Shown here piece by piece: positions 11,292 to 23,039 of a DNA stretch of 64,000 nucleotides. Both the position numbers and the translations under genes were made by a program. The stretch spans positions 5,006,620 through 5,070,619 of the forward strand of contig NC_087389.1 of NCBI RefSeq assembly GCF_963675165.1, read 5' to 3'. The first letter of the stretch is position 1, and each line of letters begins with the position of its first letter. The notes under the pieces are model-generated. The model was not told the origin of the DNA. It ran no database searches and saw only the letters and a list, made by a program, of their open reading frames with translations. Source of the DNA: Halichondria panicea (Eukaryota; Porifera; Demospongiae; Suberitida; Halichondriidae).

Positions 11292-11849
11292 ATGGCCAGC
11301 AAGTTGTCTTATGCACACCGTAACGTAATTCTGGGCTCCTGGAGAGATCGAGTGTTGTGGACAAGGCCTGGAGAAAAGACAGGTGAAAGCAGCTCCTTCA
11401 TTATAGCACAATCACACCTACCCTAAACATTCTATGTTGTGTGTACGTTTGTTCAATGTCCGTATGTATAGTAATGATCATGTGATCCTCGTGTGCAGGC
11501 TTCCAGTGGTGGACATTGAGGTACCTACATACGAGCTGCCATTACCAGAGGGTGTGGGTGAGGAGAAACTTCACCAAGACAACCTGAGCATCCGTCAGAT
11601 TGAGGAGACGTGGAGAGAACCACTACTCGAGAGTGAGCCCCCTAATCAGTCACATCTTAATTAAAGACAGTCGTGTTCATTTGACCTAAGTTATGGAGAG
11701 TGACCTTCACAGTGACCTCCGGGAGTGGATAGCAGACCATCTAGCAGCCGATTGGACGACTGTCACTCAACTCAGGATGGAGGAGAGTAAGAGAGATCCA
11801 CCAGAGGAACCATTTCGCTCCCTCTACACCGCCAGGAAGTTGCTGTCAG
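11292..11849 (+). CDS. Short exons of an unrecognised protein, 5' of the synphilin-like locus
   Basis: Exons 11499-11632 (after cctcgtgtgcag, before gtgagc) and 11691-11849 (before gtgatg) join in phase through a 58-nt intron and continue in phase into 12152. The peptides contain DIEVPTYELPLPEGVGEEKL and REWIADHLAADWTTVTQL. An upstream exon 11292-11382 (MASKLSYAHRNVILGSW) has a good donor, but its phase does not match 11499, so its membership is doubtful. I do not recognise the family. Position and matching phase suggest these are N-terminal exons of the ankyrin gene that follows. Confidence 0.4.
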
Positions 11850-12151
11850 GTGATGATAGTTGTCTTAATTGTAGTAGCTCAGTTTAGGGCTCTTTATTAA
11901 TGTACATGTGTGTGTAACGTTAAACAGTGCTCCTTTATATAGCTTTAGATCATTGTAACAAGTTATGGGCGTGTGAAGATGCTACACTAGACAATGGTTC
12001 CCTGCGTTATATATCTGTTAGGGCTCTTTAATGTACAAGCTCCTTCACTAATTGCTTTGCTTAGTACACAAGTATGAAGGCCTGCCTACACTGTACCTAT
12101 ACATGTATTGATTAATCCACTTTAATTGAGACTCTTGTTTTCACACTGCAG

Positions 12152-12925
12152 GTATGAGGGCTAAACTGGATGCCTGTCCTCTCAAAGAGCCTGAGGATTT
12201 CACTATTCTCTCATGTTTTGTTGGACTGGAAATGGTCCTACCCCCCACATAGCATCACATGTTGAGCAGTCACGAGGTGGACACGTACGGTAGTAACGAG
12301 CACCACTTCAGTCTGGCCCACAAGACTGCCCGCCTGCCCATCATACAGTTCCTAGTGGAGAGTGGACTGCCCTCCTCCGCTCTGCAGATACCAGATGACT
12401 CATTCACCACACCCGCCATGCTCGCTATACAGGTACAGGGAACACACTTACTAATAGGCAGTTACTAGTTGTCCGTTTGACACCGACATTTCTGTATAAT
12501 TATCATCGAAAGTCTCGAAATGTTTAGTTGGACAATCTGCGAAAAATTAATGCCTTGAAAATAACCCGCTATTGTGTTTGAAAATTGATTGCAATTTTGT
12601 GTTCAGTCTCCTAATAATTGACTACCATTGCCCCCTCCACTAGGGTGGTTCAGTGGAGTGTCTCCAATGGCTAGTGGAGGAGGCTAAGATCCTCTTCCAA
12701 GTGAGGGACACTGGGGGAGAGACTCTCATGCATCACGCTGCGTTATAGGGGTGGGCGGATGTGTGAGTGGGTGGGTGGATGTGTGCTGTTAGTGTAATAA
12801 GTGCTTGCTCAAGTCTGAAACGTGTGTATCGCATAGCTACTGTAGCAACGATAACTGAAAAAAATGCAATCATATTTATGGTTTTTAGATATTTAGTTTC
12901 TAAGTCAACCTGTATCACCATGCAT

Positions 12926-12957
<32 letters not shown>

Positions 12958-13184
12958 ACACACACCACCCACACACACCACCCACACACACACACACATA
13001 CCACCCACACACAGCTGCTCATGGACTTTGGCTACAGCATGGTCCACACGGACAGGGAGAACCAGAAGCCGGTGGATTGGGCCGATGCTATGGGTCAGAA
13101 TATCTGTGTCCGCTATCTCATGATGTACGAGACTTGTTGGGCACTCTCCGGAGAACTGACACACATGGCCGAGCAGCTCGTTAT
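12152..13184 (+). pseudogene. Synphilin-like ankyrin exons, interrupted
   Basis: Exon 12152-12432 encodes ankyrin-like sequence (HKTARLPIIQFLVESG, TPAMLAIQ) but has an in-frame TAG at 12250-12252. Exon 12644 onward (GGSVECLQWLVEEA) follows the same order as human synphilin-1 ankyrin repeats but runs into TAG at 12746-12748, where the sequence switches to what is intron DNA in the downstream copy (15001 on). Exon 13015-13184 (LLMDFGYS.., VDWADAMG, ICVRYLMMYETCW) duplicates 15223-15392. So the first half of the gene is broken by insertion of a copy of its own 3' region. Confidence 0.6.
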
Positions 13185-14126
13185 GTAAGTGGAGGGGCTT
13201 TAATTAGGGATTGTGTAGTGTGTGTGTATGGTGGTGTGTGTGCAAGTCTGTATGAGAGTGTGTCACTGGGAGAATTGCTACTGCTAGAGTCTACCGTATA
13301 GCCCGCATTAATTTTCAGGGGGCAAAATATTTGTGGTTGAGCAATATTCAGTCTCAAATAGTAGCCTCAGTGAACTTTGACTCTAGCATTTCTGCACGTG
13401 GCAGCCAAAAATAATTATTACTAGCAGCTAGCTACATGTACGTAGCTACAAGTAGCAGCTTGTTAGTGCTTCTTATTATTCTTGTGCTAATTATCAACCC
13501 CCTCCCCCCAGCAGGGGTCAAGTACCTGTGCGGAAGGCGCCCCCTGAACCACCCACTATCCCTAAACGATCCTCCAATCGTCTCCCTGTACCCCCGGATC
13601 CTGCTGCTCAGAAGAGGTCACGAGGGTCAAAGGACAGAGGTCATGAGGCGGCAGATAAAGGGGAGGACCATAATACCATTGACTATCGAACAGCCACCCC
13701 CCAAGAAGTGTTAGAGTGAGTGAATAGTATAAATTAATGTGCAGGTATGTACTACATGTACATGTCCCCCGTTTAATCAATTGGTTAGTGGACTCGTTCA
13801 GTCGCCATAACTTGAATTCCGTGGATCCAATTTTATGATTTTCCGAAAGCTTAGAAAAAGACCTTTTATATGGTACCAGATATTTTAGGAAATGACAATT
13901 TAGCACGATACCATGTAATAATAGCCCATGGTTCAAAGTCGAAAAATGACAAATTATGGCCACATCGAAAGGTCTCTTTTTAAGATTTCAGAAAATCAAC
14001 AAATTTTTGAAATTGGGGTCACGGTACTAAAGTTATGGCTGCTGAAAGATGTTCAACTACTGCAACATGTCCGTGCTTGAATTATAACTAGTGTACCTAT
14101 ACACACACTATGACTGCACCCCCCCC

Positions 14127-14169
<43 letters not shown>

Positions 14170-14260
14170 CACTATGGGCTGTTCCCCCCCCACACACACC
14201 ACACACCCACACCACACACACACACACACCCCACACACTTGTATGGTGGTTTTGTGGTAA
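12747..14260 (+). repeat. Internal duplication of the synphilin-like locus
   Basis: This segment repeats 15001-17270 with a deletion that removes the coiled-coil exon (15792-16004). Shared parts are the ankyrin exon 13015-13184, the truncated MITE and tagcctcagtgaactttgac block (13290-13490), the Pro-rich exon 13516-13716 and the (CA)n-rich intron after it. The junctions lie at about 12750 and 14240. A third copy of the Pro-rich part is at 37390-37980. Confidence 0.7.
12925..13014 (+). repeat. (CA)n microsatellite abutting a splice acceptor
   Basis: Near-perfect CA dinucleotides with a few CC interruptions run directly into acacag, the acceptor of exon 13015. Equivalent tracts precede exons at 15223, 17583, 23928 and 38170. 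Confidence 0.8.
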
Positions 14261-14558
14261 TGCAGTTAGTATTTTAGGTTTGCAAGTTGTATGCAAATAG
14301 CTGTACCCGAGCTGTACAGTATAACTTGTTCATTTCCCTTTGAAATACCATCTAATGGAGATCTCAGTGAAATAATGATATGTTTAGAGATTATGCAGTG
14401 ATTGCTTTCAGGCAAAAATACTCTAGTGTGTGTGTACCGTGGTACACACGCACACACACACACACACACACACGCACATGCACACACCAGGACTGCACCC
14501 CCCCCACACACACACACATACACACTATGACTGCACCCCCCCCACACACACACGCACA

Positions 14559-14606
<48 letters not shown>

Positions 14607-14619
14607 CACACATACACAG
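14100..14619 (+). repeat. Complex (CA)n / poly-C microsatellite cluster
   Basis: Several runs of CA separated by repeated 'actatgactgcacccccc' units, at 14100-14240 and 14440-14619. The related cluster at 17255-17580 shares the same compound unit. The tract ends at cacag before a possible exon 14620-14704 that encodes a Cys-rich peptide (KGCDECKSGYRMEENICV), an EGF- or TNFR-like pattern that I could not place in any gene. Confidence 0.6.
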
Positions 14620-14864
14620 TATCTCTTGTCAGCTGAGCTGCTCTGGAGCAAGGGCTGTGATGAGTGTAAGAGTGGCTACAGGATGGAGGAGAACATCTGC
14701 GTGGGTGAGTGGGCGTGTGCTTATTCGACCATGTTTCTCTAATAGAACGCAAAAATTTTAATTAAGTAAAATCCACTGTTCTTGTATACTGTACTGACAG
14801 CATTTAATACTTATTCTAGTTGTCACATGATATTCATATGGTATACGTACTCGTCACATGACAG

Positions 14865-17534
14865 GCCAAGTGCCTTGAGTGGCTTCTCAAGACGGTGAAG
14901 AAGAGGAACGAACAGTCAGAAGTGACAGATATACTGGATGAGTCTGGTGTGACCCCCGCCCACTTTGCAGCACAGGGAGGACACCTCGACTATCTACAGG
15001 TGAGTGGGCGGATGTGTGAGTGGGTGGGTAGATGTGTGCTGTTAGTGTAATAAGTGCTTGCTCAAGTCTGAAACGTGTATATCGTATAGCTACTGTAGCA
15101 ACGATAACTGCAATCATGTTTTTAGATATTTAGTTTCTAAGTCTAGCTGTATCACTCCCCTACCTCACACACACCCCCACACCACCCACACACACACACA
15201 CACACACACCACCCACACACAGCTGCTCATGAACTTTGGCTACAGCATGGTCCACACGGACAGGGAGAACAAGAAGCCGGTGGATTGGGCCCATGCTATG
15301 GGTCAGAATATCTGTGTCCGCTATCTCATGATGTACGAGACTTGTTGGGCACTCTCCGGAGAACTGACACACATGGCTGAGCAGCTCGCTATGTAAGTGG
15401 AGGGCCTTTAATTAGGGATTGTGTAGTGTGTGTGTATGTGTGCAAGTCTGTATGAGAGTGTGTCACTGGGAGAATTGCTAGTGTCTACCGTATAGCCAGT
15501 AATTTTCGGGGAGCAAAATATTCGTGGTTGAGCAATATTTAGTTACTTTGTGGATAGTATGTTCATAGTTGCTGCTTTCACTGCAGGTAAAGGTGGTCAA
15601 GGTCGCTTCATTCGTGGGTAAAATATTGGTGGTCCAGCTAGTGTTCAACCACGAAAACCACGAATATTTTGCCCAACGAAAATTACCCGCTATACGGTAT
15701 TGATTGTTGATAACCTAACTACACCACTCAATTGTCTGCACTGTTACTGTAATAAGCCCCTCCCCTTGCCACACCCACCCCACCCCCTCAGTGTACAGAA
15801 GGAGAATGGACAGTTACGAGATGCATTCTCCAGTCTAGAGAAAGAGCATGAATCTGCCATTACTAAACTGCTGACTAGTCACGAGGAGAGACTGACTAAG
15901 ATGAGGGAACATCACGTCGACCTCATGGCATCAATACTGCACATGAACCAGGACACTCCGCCCACTGGAGGGGGAGGGGCTACTGCACCATCAGACAATA
16001 AGAAGTAAGTGCAATCACTCTGTAATGATTATTCTACACACGTAATTATTTCGTTGTGTTCGTATATATAACCGTGGGTGTATCTCAGAAATTATTTTGT
16101 GCCCAAAGTTAGTAATTATCCGTGGTCCATTTGACCCAATTTTATCAAACAAGAGCACTCTTGTATTGCCGTATATGCTCGATCAAAGGCCGCTCTTGTA
16201 TAAAGGCCGCACTCAAATAGTAGCCTCCCTTGCTAGCAAAATGAAACATTTAGTAGCCGCTCTCAAATACTAGCCTCAGTGAACTTTGACTCTAGCATTT
16301 CTGCACGTGGCAGCCAAAAACAATTATTACCAGCAGCTAGCTACATGTACGTAGCTACAAGTAGCAGCTTGTTAGTGCTTCACAAATACTTTCTCATGGC
16401 AGAGTTCAAGTTTATAAATAACAATTTAATGACAAACTAAATATTTTGGAGCTAATAAAAGCCGCTCTTGAACAGTACGTGTCCTCTCTTGAATTGTAGC
16501 CTCCTCTTCCAGCAAAATGAAACATTTAGTAGCCGCGGCTCCTGATCAAGCATAATACGGTAAATAAAGTTTTCTGTAGCTCTCTTTATATCCTATCAAA
16601 TGAAGCGAAAAGTTAATTATCAACCCCCTCCCCTCAGCAGGGGTCAAGTACCTGTGCGGAAGGCGCCCCCTGAACCACCCACTACCCCTAAACGATCCTC
16701 CAATCGTCCCCCTGTACCCCCAGATCCTGCTGCTAAGAAGAGGTCGCAAGGGTCAGAGGACAGAGGTCATGAGGCGGCAGATAAAGGGGAGGACCATAAT
16801 ACCATTGACTATCGAACAGCCACCCCCCAAGAAGTGTTAGAGTGAGTGAATAGTATAAATTAATGTGCAGGTATGTACTACATGTACATGTCCCCCGTTT
16901 AATCAATTGGTTAGTGGACTCGTTCAGTCGCCATAACTTGAATTCCGTGGATCCAATTTTATGATTTTCCGAAAGCTTAGAAAAAGACCTTTCAAATGGT
17001 ACCAGATATTTGGGAGATGACAGATTTAGCACGATACCATGTAATAATAGCCCATGGTTCAAAGTTGAATTATGGCCACACCTAAATATTGGATTGAAAT
17101 ACATCATTTGAAAAGTCTCTTTCTAAGCTTTCAGAAAATTTTTGAAATTGGGGTCATGCCATGGTAAATGGGGTCACGGTACTAAAGTTATGGCTGCTGA
17201 AAGATGTTCAACTACTGTAACATGTCCGTGCTTGAATTATAACTAGTGTACCTATACGCACACTATGACTGCACCCCCCCCCCCCACACACACACACACA
17301 CACACACTATGACTGTGTCCCTCCACACACACACGCACACACACACACTATGACTGCACCCCCCCCCACACACACACACACACACACACACACTATGACT
17401 GTGTCCCTCCACACACACACGCACACACACACACTATGACTGTGTCCCCCCACACACACACGCACACACATGCACACACTATGACTGCACACACTATGAC
17501 TGCGCCCCCCCCACACACACACACATACCCTCCC

Positions 17535-17583
<49 letters not shown>

Positions 17584-18604
17584 AAGCAGATGACGTCAGT
17601 AGCTCAGCGTATGAATGCTAATGGAGAGGCTCGTAAACGTGGTAGTGGTATGACCCGAACCTTCTCCCCCCTTACTCCTATCATACAGCGCCTCTACAAC
17701 AAGTCAGATGAGGTGAGAGACACTGTACATGTGTGTAGCTTGTGTGCAATACAATAGAGTTACGTACGCACTGTATCATACCTGTTTGGTAGTGGCCATG
17801 CACCGGGCAGAGGTTTTGGGGCCCATTACCCTGGCTGTATTATTGAGGGACACATGCTCTGGAGACTTTGGGGCCCATTAACCTGGCTGTATTATAGAGG
17901 GTGGCCTGCTAACACAGGTACAAACACATGCTATGGAAGCTTGCCTGGCTGTATTATTAGAGGGACACATGCTATGGAGGTTTTGGGGCCCATTAACCTG
18001 GCTGTATTATAGAGGCTGCATGTACTTGTAGGGTATAGACAGGTTTCAATGTATCAAACAGTATAGACTTTAGTAGCCACCTACATTGTTTGATTGATGT
18101 TGATTTCTGTTCCCAGGCTGATAGCAAGAGTGAGAGGTCCTCCAGGAGCCAGAGACACACAGAGTGAGTTATCCCTACACTTTGCTGCGAGACCACTCGG
18201 CCATTGCATACACTTGCTAGTGTCACTGTGTATTACCAATCGTGTGTGTACACTATAGCAGTCACTTTAGTTGCAGCATTATTTCTGTTCTTTATAAATT
18301 ACCCCCCACCCACACACGCCCACACACTGTAGAGACGCTAGGAGATCGGCTCCAAAAGTCAAGTTCTCTAAAACTATTACCGAGTTTCCAGACTACAGTC
18401 GCTATGACAACCCGACAGAGATCAAATCAGTATCAAGCCCAGGTCAAAGTCCGTCCCATTGTCACCATGGTAAATTGGATGGGGACTCGCTGAGGGTCAA
18501 AGGTGAACGCTCGGAACACATCAGAAAAAAATTAATTATTATTAGCATAGCACAAATTGTTCATTATTTTTATTGCTTATACTCAAGATTTGTATGTTAC
18601 TAAT
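14865..18604 (+). CDS. Synphilin-1-like ankyrin/coiled-coil protein, 3' exons
   Basis: Exons 14865-15000, 15223-15392, 15792-16004, 16638-16841, 17583-17712, 18117-18163 and 18333-18604 join in frame. Order: ankyrin repeats (GVTPAHFAAQGGHLDYLQ, then LLMNFGY, VDWAHAMG, ICVRYLMMYETCWALS); a coiled coil (VQKENGQLRDAFSSLEKEHE); a Pro/Arg-rich linker (APPEPPTTPKRSS); and a basic tail (APKVKFSKTITEFPDYSRYD). Human synphilin-1 has the same sequence of modules, including the motif after its last ankyrin repeat. Synphilin-1 is a cytoplasmic scaffold that binds alpha-synuclein and parkin; that role is not implied here. The 5' exons (12152-12748) are damaged, so the whole gene may not be functional. Confidence 0.6.
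15486..15699. repeat. MITE-like copy, CCGTATAGC family, in intron
   Basis: TACCGTATAGCCAGTAATTTTC on the left and its inverse gaaaattacccgctatacggta on the right, with inner accacgaatattttgccc arms. TA flanks. The matching region of the internal duplication (13294 on) retains only the left end. Confidence 0.75.
17255..17582 (+). repeat. Compound (CA)n microsatellite before an exon
   Basis: Alternating (CA)n, poly-C and 'ctatgactgtgtccc' units, ending in a pure CA run that forms the acceptor of exon 17583. Confidence 0.75.
17800..18020 (+). repeat. Short tandem repeat, tggggcccattaacctggc unit
   Basis: Three to four imperfect direct copies of a unit containing tttggggcccattaacc, ctggctgtattat and agagggacacatgct. 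The second synphilin-like copy (38395-38455) retains about one unit. Confidence 0.65.
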
Positions 18605-18639
18605 GATAGTGTCATTTGCCATATGCACAGTGTGTAATG

Positions 18640-18972
18640 TAGGCCCTGATAAATTATGCTCGGAATAATTTTTAGCATAATTAGGTGTCTAAGCATCAAT
18701 GTCCATTTTTGGTAAAGATCATTACATTAAGTTTTGCATAACGACATTTTCATGGCTTGAAGGATTATCACCAATATTATGAGAATCATGATTGTATTAA
18801 TAATGTCGTGTACATGTGTCAGTAATTAGCTTTGCATGTGTGCTGTGTTTATGTATACGTCTTAATTTTGTCTATAATTATTATGTCGCATTTTTGGATT
18901 TTTAATAATAAGCACATTTTTCGATCTGAGAATTAATAGAATAATGGGTAAAAATAATGTTATCAGGGCCTA
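18640..18972. repeat. MITE-like element TAGGCCCTGATAA
   Basis: Left end TAGGCCCTGATAAATTATGCT minus its last base is mirrored by TTATCAGGGCCTA at the right end; length 333 bp, no ORF. The duplicated locus at about 38850 has the flanks without it, so this is a filled and empty site pair. Single-ended relatives occur at about 40259-40347 and 45459-45551. Confidence 0.75.
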
Positions 18973-19039
18973 GTGTGAGACTCTTCAATACCTAATAATT
19001 TAAAGTTGGAAGTAAAGTTCATAGCATATATTCCTACTA

Positions 19040-20329
19040 CAGGGATTTGAGGTGTTCTTGCAACTGTAATGTCGAGAGCGGAAGTACCTGTCACGTGAAC
19101 CTTGGTAAAGAGATTCATTCCAAACCAATTTTTCTCCAATAGAGCCTATTCATTTTTGTTAAACTGGGAAAACATCGACTTACATCAGAAAGCTAAGAGC
19201 TTTTGGAAAGGCTTTGCACCACAGCAGGTTGTCAGCTGAAGCTATCCTTGAGATTCTATTAGTTTTGTGAGCTACTACTTGCCCCAGCCTGCGCCTGCCC
19301 GTAAGCTGTTGAAAGTGTATCACTAGTCTCAGTAAAATCTCTCTTAGGCTAGCTCCAGCTGGATACACAGTTTGTGTGACAGACTAATAGTAGTAGCTCA
19401 CGATTGGGCTCAAGGATAGCTTTAGCTGTGGTGCAAAGGCTTGCAGATAATTATATGCAGAGCAAAGCCTCCTGTATAGAGGTTATGCAGATCCGGACAA
19501 AAGGGGTGTGGTCACATATAAACGGGGCGTGGTTACAAATGTCCGCCATTTTGAGTGGCAAAAAGCACCTTGATACGTACATAGGCTAAATGCTAAAAGT
19601 TGAGCTACGGTTAGAGCTGCTACGGTTAGAGCTGCTACACTGTTGCCTTGGTAGTGCAATCAGACACTCTAAAGGATCAAGACTATCATTGTATTGCTTT
19701 CTTCTATATCTAGAATGCCATAGTTGATGGGTAGCTGCAGTCAAGAGAAAGAATGTGGAGCACAAAAGTTGGCAAAACTACCGTTTTGTTATTCACTCTA
19801 TCATAGGCAGAAAGAGTCAAGACCCTCTCTCTCCAGAGATACTGAACATAAACATGATATGGAAACAGAAATCAGTGCAATAGACAAACATTTTCATGTG
19901 TGTGCAGCTCTATAAATCTACAATTCAGTCAATTGGTTTGCATGGGTTATCCATTGTCTTGTTGTTTATGCTCCTTTTCTTGACATGATAGCTTTATAGC
20001 ACCCTGTTCTAGTTCTTGAAAGTAGTTGGAGACTCCCTGCATCACACTCAGCCGTAGTAGAGCTGCAAACTTTTGCAAATAACAGCCACTCGTGCTTTTT
20101 GCCACTCCAAATGGCGGACGTATTTAACCACGCCCCCTAATTAATGAGTTTTGACCGGAAGTGGGCGGATCTGCATAACCTCTATAGGTCGATTTTCCCC
20201 TAAAATAAACAGGCCTAAAGGCTTTATTGGAGAAAAATTGGTTTGAAATGAGCCATAATTACGTAACTGTTCACGTGACAGGTACTTCCGCTCTCGACAT
20301 TACAGTTGCAAGAACTCCTCAAATCCCTG
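19040..20329. mobile_element. Long inverted-repeat DNA element, CAGGGATTTGAGG ends
   Basis: Ends CAGGGATTTGAGGTGTTCTTGC... and ...GCAAGAACTCCTCAAATCCCTG are inverted over roughly 70-100 bp, including gagcggaagtacctgtcacg. TA flanks both sides. Inside are further inverted pairs: a gctatccttgag block (about 19240 with 19410), and gtccgccattttgagtggc (19540) against gccactccaaatggcggac (20101). No transposase was recognised, so it is probably non-autonomous with a nested foldback structure. Confidence 0.75.
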
Positions 20330-20570
20330 TACAGTGTACCTGCAAGACCATGCAGCCCCACCCCTTTTAGGAGTGATATATAATGGCACAATTAATATGG
20401 ACCACACCACTTCAGCCCTATATCACTTGCACTGCAGACCTATACATAATTATTGAATCATTAATTTTAATTAGCTTTATGTATAGCTACTCCTGATTAT
20501 AGTTAATTCTGAGAAAAAGCATATAATTATGACAATACAACTTGATGATTATACTGGAAAATTTAAAATT

Positions 20571-21560
20571 CTACACCACTGTTTCTTTCCCAGTAATTAT
20601 AACAATGTTACTCTTCAGCTTCTTTCGATTTATTTCAGCTAATTGAACATGATAGAAATAAACACTGGAGAAGATGAGGACGATAATAAGCGTGGTTAGG
20701 GTAAACCCCAGTCTAACTCCACTGTTGGCCGTCCAGTTGCATGTGGTTGTGCTGATGGTCGCATTAGCAACAATATTGTCACAACTGAACGCACAATCGA
20801 GAGGCTGGAAATTATCGGCCAGTAAATAAAAGGGAAGGCAAATAGTGACAATAAGAATCATGCCGATAGTTAACAATAAATTATTGACTTATCGTTTGTT
20901 GCTCTTTAAATTCGTATCCAAAGCATCGATTAACTCGCTAGCAATTCCCACAAACGGACAGGAAAACTGAGGTTGCAGCAACTTCAGCTAGTGCTGCTGC
21001 AGAAATCAGTGGATTGTGTCATCCCAACAATAGCCGAGTAGATGGTGTTGATCTTGATAAACATCGTGATCAAATCAAGCGCAGTGTACCAATCAGGCGA
21101 TCTTGTTTTCTTCACATGTTGTTGTTTTCTCTTCAGCAACTTTAACAACTTTTTCAGAACTGACGGAACTATCTGAACAATGATTAGAGACATTCCTAAA
21201 GAGAAAGCAGCTGCTATTTGATTATGACGCATTGAGAGTCACAACCTAACTCAATTCTCCAGCTGTTGATAATACTTGTGATATTGTTGCCATAGAAAAA
21301 GAAAAGCACTCCCATAATTTCAAGGAGAGATGTAATAAAACTGACTGGGATTTTTTCTTGCTATGCAGAGATAGACATAATGGCAAATCGGGCCAAATAA
21401 TATAATCATACAGAGAACAAAGACAACGATGGCAGCTCGGGCACTTGCTACTCGATCACCCTTGGAGAGTGTGATGGTCTCTTGCAGGATGGTGTTGAGC
21501 ATGTCCACCACTAGGAGTGAGATAAAGACAACCTTGCTCTGAGCTATCGGACGCTTGCCC
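20571..21560 (-). pseudogene. Multi-pass membrane protein, frames disrupted
   Basis: Read on the minus strand. A good acceptor precedes 21560, then comes a segment with a hydrophobic helix (AAIVVFVLCMIILFGPICHY) and a second one around FFFYGNN. A further frame at 21232-20984 has AAAFSLGMSLIIVQIV and basic LLKLLKRKQQHVKK. A last frame at 20876-20571 has two helices (MILIVTICLPFYLLA; LTTLIIVLIFSSVYFYHV) around a Cys-containing loop with NxT/S sites. The three pieces lie in different frames separated by stops, with no convincing introns between them, so I call it a decayed gene. Possibly a receptor or channel-like protein; family unknown. Confidence 0.4.
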
Positions 21561-21999
21561 TACATGGGGAGGGAGAGCTGTAACTTAAGAAGACTATAAT
21601 AATTATGCAGTAGTTTATAGGGAGGTCATGCTCATAATTATGCACATCCACTTTATAGCTTGTATATATAAATTATAATATAATATAATTAGATCTAAGC
21701 AGTAGCCTGTAATTATATGCACTTCACTGGCATTGCTAATGTCTGGACTTAGACTGCATACATTTAGAGCTGATCAGTTCTTTGCTTTTTCCTGGTGACA
21801 GTGACCTACAAATGTTGTTGAAAAGAGAAAGGATGGTGTGGGTGATTAAGAGGTGCACAGCCACAAGAAATACGGAATGCATAATTATGGATGAGCCCCA
21901 CCTATCTGTGCAGTTTGGGGAATTCCCTTACTTTAGAAAACAAACAACGCCTTTCTTTGTTGAACAAAGCCCAAATACAATTAAATGAAAAGGTGCTGA

Positions 22000-22140
22000 T
22001 GCCTCGGTTGAGATGTCAAAGCTACATAACATAAAGGTTTTATACACATGATAAACAATTTAATTTTGCTGCATGCAAAAACTCAAGGAGTGGGTAATAA
22101 ATGTCCATCATTGTTGTTAAAAACGATCTATGCCAAAAAT
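22000..22140 (-). repeat. Dispersed repeat, inverse of the CAGCACC family
   Basis: Starts ggtgctgatgcctcgg and ends around gggtaataaatgtccatcat and tgttgttaaaaacgatc, the inverse of the sequence at 35110-35180. No coding potential. Confidence 0.5.
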
Positions 22141-22250
22141 TCAAGTCTGCATTAGCAGAGCCTTGCAACCACAGTAATTTATAGTATCTGTTGCAACTCT
22201 CTTATAATTATTGTCATTTGTCATTGACTTTTGAGAGACAATTAATTAGT

Positions 22251-22333
22251 GGGAGGGGGCGGGGCTGGTGTTTTATTCATTTCCCTTTTTAGGCTAAAGG
22301 GAAATGAATAAAACACCAGCCCCTCCCCCTCCC
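22251..22333. repeat. Long near-perfect hairpin
   Basis: Arms of 28 nt match perfectly (22261-22288 with 22296-22323) around the 7-nt loop ttaggct, and extend outward through G-rich and C-rich tracts with about one mismatch. No ORF. Confidence 0.85.
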
Positions 22334-23039
22334 TCCCTACTTTTGACTTTTGCTGATGCTACGTGGATCAGAAAGGAAAGAGAAAAGCAAGAATGAATTC
22401 AATACTGAGTGCAGGCTTAAAGAGTCTATCTTCCTGTAAGTGATGCTTGTGAGCAGCACTATTACAGTATTTATTGTTCTCCAACATAATTATAACAAAT
22501 TGTTGTCCCTTGTTTCAGGTGTGTTGTCAGATGAGGTTGTGTGGTGAGTAGCTCTATCACAAGTCAGTGGAGGACCAGGAGAGGAGCATCCTAGAGAATG
22601 CTGTAGGTTCATACCATAAGATCGCGACACTTTTTAATAATTACGAAGCCAGAGGTCGCATCTTTTGGAGGTTGAAAAATTATATTGAAGCCCTGGTGTC
22701 GCATATTTATAGGGTCTCATCTAATTGGAGGTAACTTTACAGAGTCTACTTACCTCGATTTTAGGCCGCTTAAAAAAACTGATTTTCCAGTAGGCTACAA
22801 TCGAGGCTAGGGAGTGGCTACATTTATACCTCTATTTAGAACACGACATTATAAAATAATTATCAACGTAGCTGTCGCTACTTTTAGAGGTCAGAAAATT
22901 GCTGAAGCTCCTGGGCGTCGCATATTTGGAGGGTCGCCTTAAATCAAGGTCTTACGGTAGTATAATTTTATTATCTATATAAAAAAAAAATTATTATTAT
23001 TATGGCCGTTCAACAATCCCTATAATTACTCTATACATT

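Noticed and set aside
14091-14742. Long Thr/His and Cys/Val open frames over CA repeats
   Set aside because: They are translations of dinucleotide repeats, which are open in several frames on both strands.
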